Positions 7,547 through 16,806 of a stretch of DNA of 44,328 bases are shown piece after piece. Origin of the DNA: an uncultured bacterium (GTDB lineage: Bacteria; Verrucomicrobiota; Lentisphaeria; Victivallales; UBA1829); NCBI GenBank assembly GCA_900548385.1, contig URKJ01000042.1:1-44328 (forward strand), given 5' to 3'. Made by a program: the position numbers and the translations under genes. How positions within the stretch are numbered: position 1 is the stretch's first letter; the number at the start of each line of letters is the position of its first letter. Under the pieces are notes generated by a model. That model did not search any database, was not told the origin of the DNA, and worked only from the letters and a program-made list of their open reading frames with translations.

Positions 7547-9819
7547 TGATCCATGGAAAACGGTTTCTGCTTTATCCGCTTCTGTTTCTGATTTGCGTCG
7601 CAACCTCATTTTTTATTAAAACATGCCATTACAACATGGAAGCGGCGCGGGTTGCTTCCGTGATTGAAGACGCGGAACCGCTCCGTTTCCGGGATTTCCG
7701 CGACGCCCTGCCCCTGAAACGTCCGAATTTTGTTTCTTACACGATCGAAAGCGCCATGATGTTCGCTTATGCAAAAGATATTGCAGACGGCAAAGGCGTT
7801 CCCGCGCACGATCCCAGGCTTGCTTATCTGCCCGATGTTCCGCCGTATGCACAGATGAACATGGCGCTCGAATGGCTGCTCGGATGGAGCTACCGCGTCA
7901 AATGCCTTGTTTTTCCTCCTGAAAAGCCTTCCGCCGGCGAACTGCGGTTTCAGGACAATCCCGATTTTGCCGCATTCACCGCATGGAATGTACGGTTGTG
8001 GACCGCATTCATTCCGGGACTGATCTTTCTCTGGCTCGTTCTGCTGCGGACTCCTCCCGGACTCGCGTTCGCAGGCGGAATGCTTCACGCCGTCGCCGCC
8101 TCCGCAATCGCCCGCGCAACCGGACAGGATATTGTGCGCGGCGATCTCTGCATACCGCTGATTTTGCTGAGTATGGTGCTTGCCCATTCCTATTACATAA
8201 AAGCAAACCGGTGGAAACTTGCCGCACTGTTCGGCTCCGTTTTTCTCTGCTTCATTGCGTGGGATCTGAGTCAGCTGCTGTTTGCCGGATGGGCGGGCTT
8301 TGAAATTCTGCGGATTCTCTGCGGCGGAAATTCATCCCGAAAGCGGCGGAATGTCTGGCTTGTCATCTATCTGGCGATTGCGGGAAACGCTCTGTTTATT
8401 CCGTTTAATGTGACATACGGACTGATCATGTCGCCGTTCTTCTGCATTCTTCTGCCGCTGACATTGATCCTGCTGTTTGCAGACCGGGTCCGGAAAACCG
8501 TCTGTTCCACTGCGGCGAAACGATTTCTTCTGTTTCTGACCGCTCTCGGATGTCTTTGGGGATTCCATGCACTTTTTGTCGATAATCCCGGTTACAGAGC
8601 CAATTACAGCCATTTTTCGGAAGCGATGAAAGCAAAATGGAAATTCAAAAACATAAAGCCATCCGATCCGTCAAAACTGAATTATGACGCCCGCATGATG
8701 TGGACTCCCTCCATGCATTCCGCAACATGGGATATTGCCGTCAGTTTCTTTCCATCATTAGGATCACTTCCATTTTTGAATTCAAATAAAGCTCCGTCAT
8801 TAATCCGTCAGGCTTGGAATTTTACTCCGGTGACTCTTGCCGTGCTGTTCTTTATAATCGTCATTGGCGGACTGTTTACTCCAACCCGGAAAGCGCTTCT
8901 GCGCGACCTTCCACGCTCCGCACTGCCGCTTTTATTCCTGATCGGATTTCTGACCGGATTTGTATTTATTGTCCGGTACCACGAATTTGTCATTATTTTT
9001 CTTGCACTTTCCCTGCCGCTTGTCATACAGGCGATGCTTCACGGACTCCGGACCGGATACCGTCCGAAAAACCGGATTGCCCTTGCCGGACGGATTCTGA
9101 TCATTACGCTGCTCGTTCTCTCGCTTCTGGTGGAACTGTACGCTTCACTGGGTGGACGGAAACGCGCTTACAGCGCCGATGTTTACCTGAAACGGACCGC
9201 TCAGCTGATCGAATGGTTCCGGCGGGAAGATATGAACGGACAAACCGTTCTCGCCAATTTTACAATCGGTCCCATGCTGATGGCATACTGCGGAACCAAT
9301 CTGGTGCTTCAACCGCAATTCGGAATGGAACCGATCCGCCGGCCGGTGGAAGAATACCTGAATATTCTGTATCACAAAAATGAACGTTCCATGAGCGGGT
9401 TCTGTTCCCGTTACGGTGCAAAATACCTGATTTACGATCACGGATCGCTCGGTCCGCTTCATCCGTATTCCAGTGCCTATATCGCAAACGCAGTCCACAT
9501 TTCCCGCCATTCCCCGGCATACAGAATGCGTTATGAACCGAATAAACTGACGGATTTTTATCCCGTCAAACCTCCGGCTGATCTGGAATCAATGAGCGTA
9601 AAATATACGGTTTTCCGGGTCGTCACTTTTGACGATAAGATGGAAGCACTTCAATATTTGTCTCTTGCAAAACGCGCTTGGAGAAACAGAGATAAAAAAG
9701 CCGCCATCGCACATTTGAAAGCATCGCTGAATCTGGATCCCTGTTCGGAAGAAGCCCGCGATCTGTTCTTCCGGTTCTGTGGAAGAATGCCGTCCGTCAC
9801 ACTGAAAACTGTGCTCTGA
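7546..9819 (+). CDS. GT-C-like multi-pass membrane protein with C-terminal TPR-like tail
   Basis: 757 residues with about 11-12 predicted membrane helices. The first helix (about 6-24) is followed by a large loop that includes RFRDFRDALP and PHAHDP-like acidic sequence (AHDPRLAYLPDVPP). Further helices extend to about residue 530, and a soluble C-terminal domain ends in one TPR-like helical hairpin (LSLAKRAWRNRDKKAAIAHL). The loop plus multi-helix plan resembles GT-C glycosyltransferases of the STT3/PMT type, which use lipid-linked sugars. I cannot identify a firm catalytic motif, so transferase activity is inference. The ATG overlaps the rpoN stop by one base with AGGAG upstream. Its stop abuts directly the stop of the convergent gene at 9820. 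Confidence 0.65.
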   Translation: MIHGKRFLLYPLLFLICVATSFFIKTCHYNMEAARVASVIEDAEPLRFRDFRDALPLKRPNFVSYTIESAMMFAYAKDIADGKGVPAHDPRLAYLPDVPPYAQMNMALEWLLGWSYRVKCLVFPPEKPSAGELRFQDNPDFAAFTAWNVRLWTAFIPGLIFLWLVLLRTPPGLAFAGGMLHAVAASAIARATGQDIVRGDLCIPLILLSMVLAHSYYIKANRWKLAALFGSVFLCFIAWDLSQLLFAGWAGFEILRILCGGNSSRKRRNVWLVIYLAIAGNALFIPFNVTYGLIMSPFFCILLPLTLILLFADRVRKTVCSTAAKRFLLFLTALGCLWGFHALFVDNPGYRANYSHFSEAMKAKWKFKNIKPSDPSKLNYDARMMWTPSMHSATWDIAVSFFPSLGSLPFLNSNKAPSLIRQAWNFTPVTLAVLFFIIVIGGLFTPTRKALLRDLPRSALPLLFLIGFLTGFVFIVRYHEFVIIFLALSLPLVIQAMLHGLRTGYRPKNRIALAGRILIITLLVLSLLVELYASLGGRKRAYSADVYLKRTAQLIEWFRREDMNGQTVLANFTIGPMLMAYCGTNLVLQPQFGMEPIRRPVEEYLNILYHKNERSMSGFCSRYGAKYLIYDHGSLGPLHPYSSAYIANAVHISRHSPAYRMRYEPNKLTDFYPVKPPADLESMSVKYTVFRVVTFDDKMEALQYLSLAKRAWRNRDKKAAIAHLKASLNLDPCSEEARDLFFRFCGRMPSVTLKTVL

Positions 9820-11958
9820 TTATCCGCGGACAATACGGGGAATCCGGGTCGCGGCAAGGATCAGAGCACACAGAAAGATTCCACCCGACGGAATCAGAAA
9901 AGCTGTTACAATCAGAAATCCGCAGCCGCAGCCCAGGAGTGTCACCGATGGAATGTAGCTTGAGTATTCCCGGTTTCCGCATATTTCACGGAAATAAAAA
10001 TAAGCATACCCCGAATAGATGCCGGCGGAAAATGCCGCATACATCATACTTGACACAGGATATTTCTCCGGCAATATAACAAAGAACGGCAGAAGCGCCG
10101 CAAGTGCATAAACAATACGGGAAATTGCGTTCCATTTGGAAATCAGCGCACCGGCAATCCCTCCAAAAGCAAACAACTGAATCAGAACCGGCATATTCCC
10201 GTACAGCGACCCCGTTTTAATCTGAAACAGATACAGAATCAACGCCAGTGTTCCCATCATGTAAAAGCCGTTTTCAAACGAGAGAAACAAACCGCGACGG
10301 TCAATGCTGTTTGCATGGAAATAGCGCAAAAGCAGATACAGGCTGGTCAGCATGAAAAACAGAATCAGACAATGGCGGATGCAAAATTCATATACGGAAA
10401 GCAGTTTTTGAAAAAGCACAGACGAAAGAAACGGACTGTTCTGCCAGGAAAGCAGAACCGTTTCAGGATAGAATTCCCGGTTTCCCGATTTTTCCCTTGC
10501 AAGGGAAAGAATCCGGTCTGTCTCTGAACGGTCATAAAGCAGATTTCCGGTTACGCGGAACAGACCGGACGGAATAATTGAGGATTCTCCGAACAGTTTT
10601 TCCGCGCGGTCCGCAAGTTCTTCCGGAAAAAGAGTCAGTTTTCTGTTTTCGGATGCAAGCAGGATATCCACTCTTCCGGCGGAAAACAATACATTTGGAA
10701 AAACCCGTTCAACCGTAGCGATGATACTTGCCTGCAAACCGGCAACCGCCTCTTTGCTGTACCCTTCCGGTTCCGGAAGCATCATCATAAAAATTCCGTC
10801 GTCTTTCATACTGTTTTTTACCGTTTCCAACATCTCTTCCGTATGATAGCGGTGCATTGCAAGTGAATAAATATCGGTAATGCCGATAATGAACAAATCG
10901 TAAATACGCTCCTTTTCGCGGAAAAATGTCATGGGTTCCCGGACATAAAAATGTAATTTCCCTTTTTCCGCGGTTAAATACGGCGCGATCGCAAACAGTG
11001 TGCGGTCAGGCAGGCAGACGTCAGCCGATTCAATATTCGGCATGCTGCGTAGCGCATAAAGAAGCCAGGTATTGATACTGGTGATGATCGCCGCTTTCAA
11101 TGCCGTATTCTCTTCCTGCTGCAGAACGGGGAACAGAACCCGCATTTTTTCCATCTCCGGCGTGGCATCCGGCTTTTTCCGCAACTTTCCATTATGAAAA
11201 ATTCCATATTGGCTGAACTCATACCGTCCCGACGGCGCATCCAGAGAAAAGTCCAGAATCGGTTTGATTTTCCGGTCAGAGAAGATGGAGAGCCCTGTAA
11301 AAAATCCGCCTAACAGCAAGCTGAGTCCGAAAAACAGAAGAAGACTTTTCCAACGGGAACCCGGTATTTTGTAAAGCGAGACGATCAGATACACCCATAA
11401 GAATATTGCGGATACACTGAATGTCGTCTTTAAAATAAACATTGCCGAAAACTGGAGGAAAGAAAGAAGAAAAAGCAGAAGTCCGCCGCTGCAAATTCCG
11501 CAAAGAAGAGCAAAAATATGAGTCCGGTTTTCCGCCAGCAATTTTGCCCGGCAGAAAAAGCAGCCGTACAGAATGCCGAATGCCGCTCCGGAAGAGATCG
11601 TTGTAATCAGATAAATTCCGAGTAAAAGTTCGCCTGATGCTTCCTGAATCAGATTTTTTCTTAATTCCAAAGTAAACAGAATGGAAATGACAAGCAGAAA
11701 AAGCAGAATAAAAACGGAAAACATTGCCGCCGTGAACAGATACAACGGCTCATAAACATCCCGCTGCTTATGAGGAAGAACCGGAATAATGGAAATAAAT
11801 GCTCCGATCAGAACGACCGGAGCCACGATTGCGGCAAGGATAAACTCCTTGCCGCCTGTTGATGCCATGATGTTCTGGAGCAATCCGATTCCTGTCAGAA
11901 TCGAAAAGATCCCCAGCAGAAACGATTTCAGAAACAATGATGAACGGACCCGGAACAC
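9820..11958 (-). CDS. Membrane protein with degenerate spermidine-synthase-like domain
   Basis: 712 residues. Several membrane helices fill 10-225, a soluble domain spans about 235-510, and further helices fill about 520-710. The soluble part follows the spermidine-synthase plan: GRYEFSQYGIFHNGKL near 244, a Rossmann-like strand and helix near 288-325, YDLFIIG near 353 and KDDGIFMMML near 385. The glycine-rich SAM loop (GGG.GG in the family) is replaced by TSINTW at about 293-298. The catalytic Asp after the YDVIIVD strand is Gly359. Aminopropyl transfer is therefore unlikely. The start is GTG at 11958, nine bases after the aminotransferase stop, with no clear ribosome site; the N-terminus is uncertain. 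It is probably the third gene of the Lrp operon. The function is unknown. Confidence 0.65.
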   Translation of the reverse strand: MFRVRSSLFLKSFLLGIFSILTGIGLLQNIMASTGGKEFILAAIVAPVVLIGAFISIIPVLPHKQRDVYEPLYLFTAAMFSVFILLFLLVISILFTLELRKNLIQEASGELLLGIYLITTISSGAAFGILYGCFFCRAKLLAENRTHIFALLCGICSGGLLLFLLSFLQFSAMFILKTTFSVSAIFLWVYLIVSLYKIPGSRWKSLLLFFGLSLLLGGFFTGLSIFSDRKIKPILDFSLDAPSGRYEFSQYGIFHNGKLRKKPDATPEMEKMRVLFPVLQQEENTALKAAIITSINTWLLYALRSMPNIESADVCLPDRTLFAIAPYLTAEKGKLHFYVREPMTFFREKERIYDLFIIGITDIYSLAMHRYHTEEMLETVKNSMKDDGIFMMMLPEPEGYSKEAVAGLQASIIATVERVFPNVLFSAGRVDILLASENRKLTLFPEELADRAEKLFGESSIIPSGLFRVTGNLLYDRSETDRILSLAREKSGNREFYPETVLLSWQNSPFLSSVLFQKLLSVYEFCIRHCLILFFMLTSLYLLLRYFHANSIDRRGLFLSFENGFYMMGTLALILYLFQIKTGSLYGNMPVLIQLFAFGGIAGALISKWNAISRIVYALAALLPFFVILPEKYPVSSMMYAAFSAGIYSGYAYFYFREICGNREYSSYIPSVTLLGCGCGFLIVTAFLIPSGGIFLCALILAATRIPRIVRG

Positions 11959-11967
11959 GGTTCAAGT

Positions 11968-13179
11968 TCACTTTGTTTTTTTCAATGATTTCAGGAATTG
12001 TTCCATCCGCTTCAACGCCTCCCGGATTCCTTCCATTGAGGTTGCATAGGAGCAGCGGACATATCCTTCACCGGATTTCCCAAACGCGCAGCCGGGAACC
12101 ACGGCGACGCGCTGTTCCATCAGCAGACGCTTCGCGAATTCCGTTGAAGAAAGTCCCGTTGATGTAATATTCGGGAATGCATAAAATGCTCCTTCCGGCA
12201 TGAAGCAGGAAAGTCCCATTTTATTGAGTCCCTTTACAATCACGTTGCGGCGGTTCATATATTCGCGGCGCATGACTTCCATATCGCGTTTTCCGTTGCG
12301 GAGCGCCTCTTCCGCCGCTTCCTGAGCGGTGATTGACGCGCAAAGCATGGAGTACTGGTGAATCTTCATCATTGCGTCAATGATTTCAAACGGTCCGCAG
12401 GCATAGCCGACCCGGAATCCGGTCATTGCAAACGCCTTGGAAAAACCGTGCAGAAAAACGGTCCGCTCTTTCATGCCGGGCAGGGAGGAGATCGCAGGAA
12501 GAATATTGCCGGAATAGGTCAGTTCAGAATAAATCAGATCGGAAAGGACCAACAAATCGTGTTTGACGGCTATTTTCGCAATCGCTTCCAACTGTTCCAT
12601 ATTGAGCGTTGCCCCGGTCGGATTACAGGGAAAGTTCAGCAGAATCGCTTTCGTTTTCGGCGTGACGGCTTTTTCCAGATCGGCGGGATCAAGCGCAAAA
12701 TTGTTCTTTTCATAAGTCGGAACCGGAACCGGGACACCATGCGCCATCTTGATTTCCGAATAATAGGAGACATAACAGGGTTCATTATAAATGATCTCAT
12801 CGCCCGGATTCGTAATCGCCCGGATCACAAGATCCAGCGCTTCACTGACTCCGACCGTGACAATACATTCGTGCACCGGATCATAGTCCGCCTTGTAATT
12901 TTCCGCGACATAACCGCAAATCGCCTTGCGGAGCGAGAGAAGTCCGAGATTGGAGGTATAACTGGTGCGTCCGCGTTCCAGAGAATAGATGGATCCTTCG
13001 CGGATTGTCCACGGAGTTACAAAATCCGGTTCGCCGATACCGAGGGAAATGACGTCGTCCATTGTATTGACGAGTTCAAAAAAATCGCGGATCCCGCTTT
13101 TGGGGAGGCCCACGATATGCCGGGCAAGTTTCGATTTCAAATCACGGAGTGACTTTGAGTCTTTCGTGTTCTTCTTCAT
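11968..13179 (-). CDS. Class I/II PLP-dependent aminotransferase
   Basis: 403 residues, cytoplasmic. The PLP Lys is Lys248 in HGFSKAFAMTGFRVGY, with NPTG at 186-189, Asp214 and Arg256 as expected for fold-type I aspartate aminotransferase relatives. The sequence is closest in style to the AspC/PatA and aromatic aminotransferase group, transferring an amino group from an amino acid to a 2-oxo acid. Substrate preference cannot be read from the sequence. ATG 13179 is preferred to an in-frame TTG at 13185. The start lies inside the 3' end of the Lrp/AsnC gene (38-base overlap), so its translation is probably coupled to that of the regulator. This pairing suggests amino-acid-responsive control. 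Confidence 0.9.
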   Translation of the reverse strand: MKKNTKDSKSLRDLKSKLARHIVGLPKSGIRDFFELVNTMDDVISLGIGEPDFVTPWTIREGSIYSLERGRTSYTSNLGLLSLRKAICGYVAENYKADYDPVHECIVTVGVSEALDLVIRAITNPGDEIIYNEPCYVSYYSEIKMAHGVPVPVPTYEKNNFALDPADLEKAVTPKTKAILLNFPCNPTGATLNMEQLEAIAKIAVKHDLLVLSDLIYSELTYSGNILPAISSLPGMKERTVFLHGFSKAFAMTGFRVGYACGPFEIIDAMMKIHQYSMLCASITAQEAAEEALRNGKRDMEVMRREYMNRRNVIVKGLNKMGLSCFMPEGAFYAFPNITSTGLSSTEFAKRLLMEQRVAVVPGCAFGKSGEGYVRCSYATSMEGIREALKRMEQFLKSLKKTK

Positions 13180-13633
13180 TTTCAAACATCTTTCCAGATT
13201 CTTTGTATTTCTTCAAAATAAAGTGTGTGGATGTGGAAACGACTCCTTCCATGGGAGCCAGTTTGCTGGATACGAATTCCGCCACATCGTTCAGTGTTTC
13301 GCCCCTGACTTCGATCATGAGATCAAAAAGGCCGGAAGACATCAAATACAGACTTTCCACTTTGGAAAATTTGCTGATGCGCTTTGCTATACGGTCAAAT
13401 CCGCCGTTGCGTTCGGGTTTAATTTTTACTTCGATGATAGCCTTTACGGCATTTTCAGGGAGCACAGAATCATCAAACAACGCTCGGAAACCGACCAGAA
13501 TCCCACATTTTTCCAGTTTTTTGATCGTGTTTTCGACCGTCTTTCCGGAGACGCCGATTCTTTCCGCGATCTCTTCGTTGGAAAGTCGTCCGTCTTCGCG
13601 CAGAAGCCTCAAGATTTCGTTTTTGTGATCCAT
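13142..13633 (-). CDS. Lrp/AsnC-family transcriptional regulator
   Basis: 163 residues. The N-terminal winged helix-turn-helix (about 5-50) contains LSNEEIAERIGVSGKTVENT. The C-terminal RAM/ACT-like domain (about 65-145) is of the kind that binds amino acids and drives dimer-to-octamer assembly. A charged tail (about 145-163) overlaps the aminotransferase start. The family usually controls amino-acid metabolism, and the downstream aminotransferase is the obvious target. The ATG at 13633 has AAGGAG seven bases before it, one of the clearest ribosome sites in the window. It is transcribed divergently from the membrane protein at 13791, and the shared 157-base spacer may hold its operator. Confidence 0.93.
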   Translation of the reverse strand: MDHKNEILRLLREDGRLSNEEIAERIGVSGKTVENTIKKLEKCGILVGFRALFDDSVLPENAVKAIIEVKIKPERNGGFDRIAKRISKFSKVESLYLMSSGLFDLMIEVRGETLNDVAEFVSSKLAPMEGVVSTSTHFILKKYKESGKMFENEEEHERLKVTP

Positions 13634-13665
13634 TTTTTACTCCTTGACAGATTAGAGAATGCTGT

Positions 13666-13694
13666 AATATAACGCTGAAAAGGAGATTTAACAA
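13666..13694 (-). promoter_or_regulatory. Putative sigma-70 promoter of the Lrp operon
   Basis: On the minus strand TTGTTA (13689-13694) is followed by a 17-base spacer and TATATT (13666-13671), about 33 bases before the Lrp start. The spacing is ideal and both boxes match the consensus in most positions. It is a sequence match only. Confidence 0.45.
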
Positions 13695-13723
13695 ATGAAA
13701 GAAGAAAATTTTCAGCTCTCCTC

Positions 13724-13751
13724 TTGACAAATGACGATCCTTTATTATAAT
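13724..13751 (+). promoter_or_regulatory. Strong sigma-70 promoter for the gene at 13791
   Basis: TTGACA (13724-13729), a 16-base spacer and TATAAT (13746-13751) are both perfect consensus boxes, placed about 40 bases before the start codon. A second TTGACA lies at 13644-13649 with a weaker TAATAT 15 bases on. Confidence 0.75.
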
Positions 13752-13790
13752 TATAAAATATAAAAATCAATCAAACACAATGGAACAATC

Positions 13791-15047
13791 ATGATTCAAA
13801 CAAATAATCTGAACTCATTTATCCAAAGCAGAACATTCATGTCATTGGTTTTGACAGCCGTTGTGATACGAATTCTGTTTATTACACACATTTCCCTGAT
13901 TGATTACCGGATTCTGGAAATCACGCACTCTTATTTTTATTCTCATTATCTGCTGACGTACGATCAGGTCGGGTTCGCACCCAGAGCGTTGATCGGAACG
14001 ATTTTCAATTATATTGTCATTCTGTTCAATCCGCTCAGTTTTCTGATCACGCTGTATCTGCTGACCGCCGGTGTCTATCTCGTCATCGCACGGTTGTTTG
14101 TCCGGTGTCTCCGCAAAAGCAAAAACCAGCTGTTTCTGCTTCTGCTCGGAGCATTGATCTATGCAAATCCCGTCATATTTCTGTATGCGGGAAAGATCGG
14201 AATACTGGATCTTTACAATCTGCTTCTGCTGCTTATTGCCGTATGGCTGCTTTACACACCGGAGGAAAGCAGGCTTTTCTGGATGGTTCCGCCGGTAATC
14301 GCAGCAGGAATCCTGGTGCACGAAACATTTCTTTTCTTCTGCGTTCCGGTCATTCTGACGGTCATGACTGTTAAATTGAATTGGAAACGGCTTGAAACCA
14401 AAATCCTGTTTACAAGCTCCTGTCTGACTGTTCTTGTCCTGTTTATTCTGCTGTATTTTGCAAAAAAGAATATGCCGTCAACAGAGGTTCTGGACAATAT
14501 GCTCCGGGAAAACAACTACCTCGGAATCTACCCGGATGAACATGTCGGACTCGGTCCCTACACCAACGAACAGACCTATTTTGACCATGTAGCTCATGTT
14601 TTCAACCATTTCACCCGGTGGAACAGGATCGACTGGATCGTACTGCTTCTCGATTTTCTTTCTTTTCTTCCGATGTTTATCCTGTTCGGAACTTTCTGGA
14701 AACTTATCTACCGGCGGATGGTACAGCAGAAGCTGTTCAGCAATCTCCAGAGATTTCTCCTGATCGCTTCACCGCAGGCAGGTTTTGCCATGATTTTCAT
14801 CGGAACGGATTATCCGCGCTGGCTTGCCATGATCTTCTTCGCCAATGCGCTCGTCATGACTGTTCTGGCAACGGACCGCAAATTCAATCTTGACCTTTCC
14901 CTGAATGAAAAAAGCGGTATTCTGATAAAGCGGACCTCCATCTGGTCGCTGTTTTATCTTTCCATCGGTGCGGCTACCATGATCAACTGCTCCTCCCTGT
15001 TCAAGGTGATTGCCGTTTTCATTTACGGCATTCTCCGGAACAGCTGA
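13791..15047 (+). CDS. Multi-pass membrane protein of unknown function
   Basis: 418 residues with about 9 predicted hydrophobic helices, starting at about residue 15. The first large loop contains an acidic and aromatic stretch, then GFAPRALIGT just before the second helix. The topology resembles small GT-C-like polytopic proteins or EPS polymerase-like proteins, but no catalytic signature is clear. I do not recognise the family. A near-perfect sigma-70 promoter precedes it, so it is probably well expressed as a single gene; serA starts 133 bases later with its own ribosome site. The ATG at 13791 has only a weak GGAA upstream. Confidence 0.7.
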   Translation: MIQTNNLNSFIQSRTFMSLVLTAVVIRILFITHISLIDYRILEITHSYFYSHYLLTYDQVGFAPRALIGTIFNYIVILFNPLSFLITLYLLTAGVYLVIARLFVRCLRKSKNQLFLLLLGALIYANPVIFLYAGKIGILDLYNLLLLLIAVWLLYTPEESRLFWMVPPVIAAGILVHETFLFFCVPVILTVMTVKLNWKRLETKILFTSSCLTVLVLFILLYFAKKNMPSTEVLDNMLRENNYLGIYPDEHVGLGPYTNEQTYFDHVAHVFNHFTRWNRIDWIVLLLDFLSFLPMFILFGTFWKLIYRRMVQQKLFSNLQRFLLIASPQAGFAMIFIGTDYPRWLAMIFFANALVMTVLATDRKFNLDLSLNEKSGILIKRTSIWSLFYLSIGAATMINCSSLFKVIAVFIYGILRNS

Positions 15048-15180
15048 AGAACAATCTCTGTGATTGATTTCACAAAGTTGCGGAAAAATGGAAAAATCAT
15101 TGCGAATAAACTTGCAAGATCGCTGTTTCGGAAGTAACTTACAGGATGATAACAACAAAACTAAGAAAGGGAGTACGTTA

Positions 15181-16740
15181 ATGAAAAAAGTTCTCATTCC
15201 GACAAAACTTGACAAGGTCGTTTCTGAAATCCTGGCCGCGAAAGGATTCACAGTCGTTCAGGATATGGAAACGCCGTTCCTGGATCTGGCAAAAGCGAAC
15301 GCCGACACGGAATCCATCATCGTCCGCAGTGAGAAAGTCACACCGGAAATCATGGATGCCCTGCCCGCTCTCAAGCTCGTCGTCCGTGCCGGTGCCGGTT
15401 ACGACAACATCGACATCAAGTATGCACGCCGTAAAAATATTGATGTTATGAACACTCCCGGCGCCAACTCCAATGCCGTTGCCGAAGAAGTAATCGCGAT
15501 GATCCTCGCTGCATACCGCAAGCTCATTCCCGCCGACATCTCCACACGCGCCGGAAAATGGGAAAAAAAGGCGTTCATGGGACGCGAACTCACCGGAAAA
15601 ACTCTCGGTATCATCGGACTCGGCCATATCGGTCGTCTTCTTGCCAAACGCGCTTCCGGTTTTGAAGTGGAAGTACTCGGTTTCGATCCCATGATCACCA
15701 AGGATCTCGCAGACGAAATCGGTGTTAAACTGATGTCTGTGGAAGAGATTTTCGCAAAAGCCGACGTCATTTCCCTCCACGTTCCGGAAAACGACGCCAC
15801 GCGCGGAATGGTCAATGAAAAACTGCTGTCTCTCGTGAAAAAAGGTGCAATGATCGTCAACTGCGCACGCGCCGGAATTATCAATGAAGATGATCTCCGC
15901 AAATTCAAGGCGGAAAAAGCGATCATCTATTGCAATGACGTTTACAAAAAAGATGCGGAAGGTGAAAAATCCATCGCCGATGTTGCCGACGTCATGGCAC
16001 CGCATCTCGGCGCCAGCACAAAGGAAGCGAATTTCGTTGCCGCCAAACGTGCAGCGGAACAGACTGTTGCCTACTTTGAAAACGGCGTTACCACCTGCGT
16101 CGTAAACAAAGGTGTTCCGGACGGACTCAACAAGGAATATCAGCATCTTGCTTCCCTGATTGCAAAACTCGCAAAAGCCGCGATCGGTGATGAAAAGATC
16201 AATAAGATTGAGACCAGCTTCTATGGAACTCTCAGCAAGTTCTCCAAATGGATGACCGCTCCGATCTGTGCCGGACTCAACAAGGAATTCGATCCCTATT
16301 TCGATTCCAAAGACGCTCAGGAGTTCCTGACCTCCCGCGGCGTCGAGCTCATCAACCGTCCGGCTGATGACGCAAAGAATTACGGCGAATCCATCACCAT
16401 CGACCTTGTTTCCGCCACCGGCAAACGGGTTTCCGTCCGCGGAACCATTGCCGAAGGAAAAATGATGATTTCCCGGATCAATGATTTTGACCGTCTCTAT
16501 CTTGATCCCATCGGCAATACTCTCTTCTTTGAGTACACCGACGCTCCGGGCGTGATCGCGAAACTCTCCGGTCAGCTCAGCGAAAAAGGAATCAACATCA
16601 TCGACATCCGTGCTCCGCAGAACCTCAAGAGCGGAAATTCTCTTGCGGTCATCAAGGTCTGCTCCGATGTTTCCGATGCCGATCTGAAAACGATGAAAGA
16701 TCTGGTCGGAGCCGTTAATGCGTTCAAATTCAACGCATAA
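15181..16740 (+). CDS. serA: D-3-phosphoglycerate dehydrogenase
   Basis: 519 residues, the usual length of type I enzymes. It catalyses NAD-dependent oxidation of 3-phosphoglycerate, the first step of serine synthesis, in the cytoplasm. The N-terminal substrate domain is followed by the NAD site GLGHIG (146-151), an Arg-containing NCARAGIINEDDL stretch, the catalytic His in MAPHLGAST, an intervening ASB-type domain and a C-terminal ACT domain (about 445-519, FFEYTDAPGVIAKLSGQL) that probably mediates serine feedback. The ATG at 15181 has GGGAG upstream. An in-frame extension begins at 15064 but its residues do not belong to the family. A clear terminator follows. The spacer before it has only a weak promoter-like pair (TTGCAA at 15112, TAACTT at 15135). 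Confidence 0.96.
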   Translation: MKKVLIPTKLDKVVSEILAAKGFTVVQDMETPFLDLAKANADTESIIVRSEKVTPEIMDALPALKLVVRAGAGYDNIDIKYARRKNIDVMNTPGANSNAVAEEVIAMILAAYRKLIPADISTRAGKWEKKAFMGRELTGKTLGIIGLGHIGRLLAKRASGFEVEVLGFDPMITKDLADEIGVKLMSVEEIFAKADVISLHVPENDATRGMVNEKLLSLVKKGAMIVNCARAGIINEDDLRKFKAEKAIIYCNDVYKKDAEGEKSIADVADVMAPHLGASTKEANFVAAKRAAEQTVAYFENGVTTCVVNKGVPDGLNKEYQHLASLIAKLAKAAIGDEKINKIETSFYGTLSKFSKWMTAPICAGLNKEFDPYFDSKDAQEFLTSRGVELINRPADDAKNYGESITIDLVSATGKRVSVRGTIAEGKMMISRINDFDRLYLDPIGNTLFFEYTDAPGVIAKLSGQLSEKGINIIDIRAPQNLKSGNSLAVIKVCSDVSDADLKTMKDLVGAVNAFKFNA

Positions 16741-16757
16741 CTGTTCACTGATCTCTG

Positions 16758-16788
16758 AAGCTCCGCTCCGGCGGAGCTTTCTTTTTAT
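16758..16788 (+). terminator. Rho-independent terminator of serA
   Basis: A nine-base stem AAGCTCCGC/GCGGAGCTT (16758-16766 and 16771-16779) with a TCCG loop is followed by a T-rich tail. It lies 17 bases after the serA stop and isolates serA from folK. Confidence 0.9.
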
Positions 16789-16806
16789 TAACAAAATCAA
16801 AACACT

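Noticed and set aside
13644..13670. Second plus-strand promoter at TTGACA/TAATAT
   Set aside because: Spacing of 15 bases is short and a better promoter lies closer to the gene; noted but not called.
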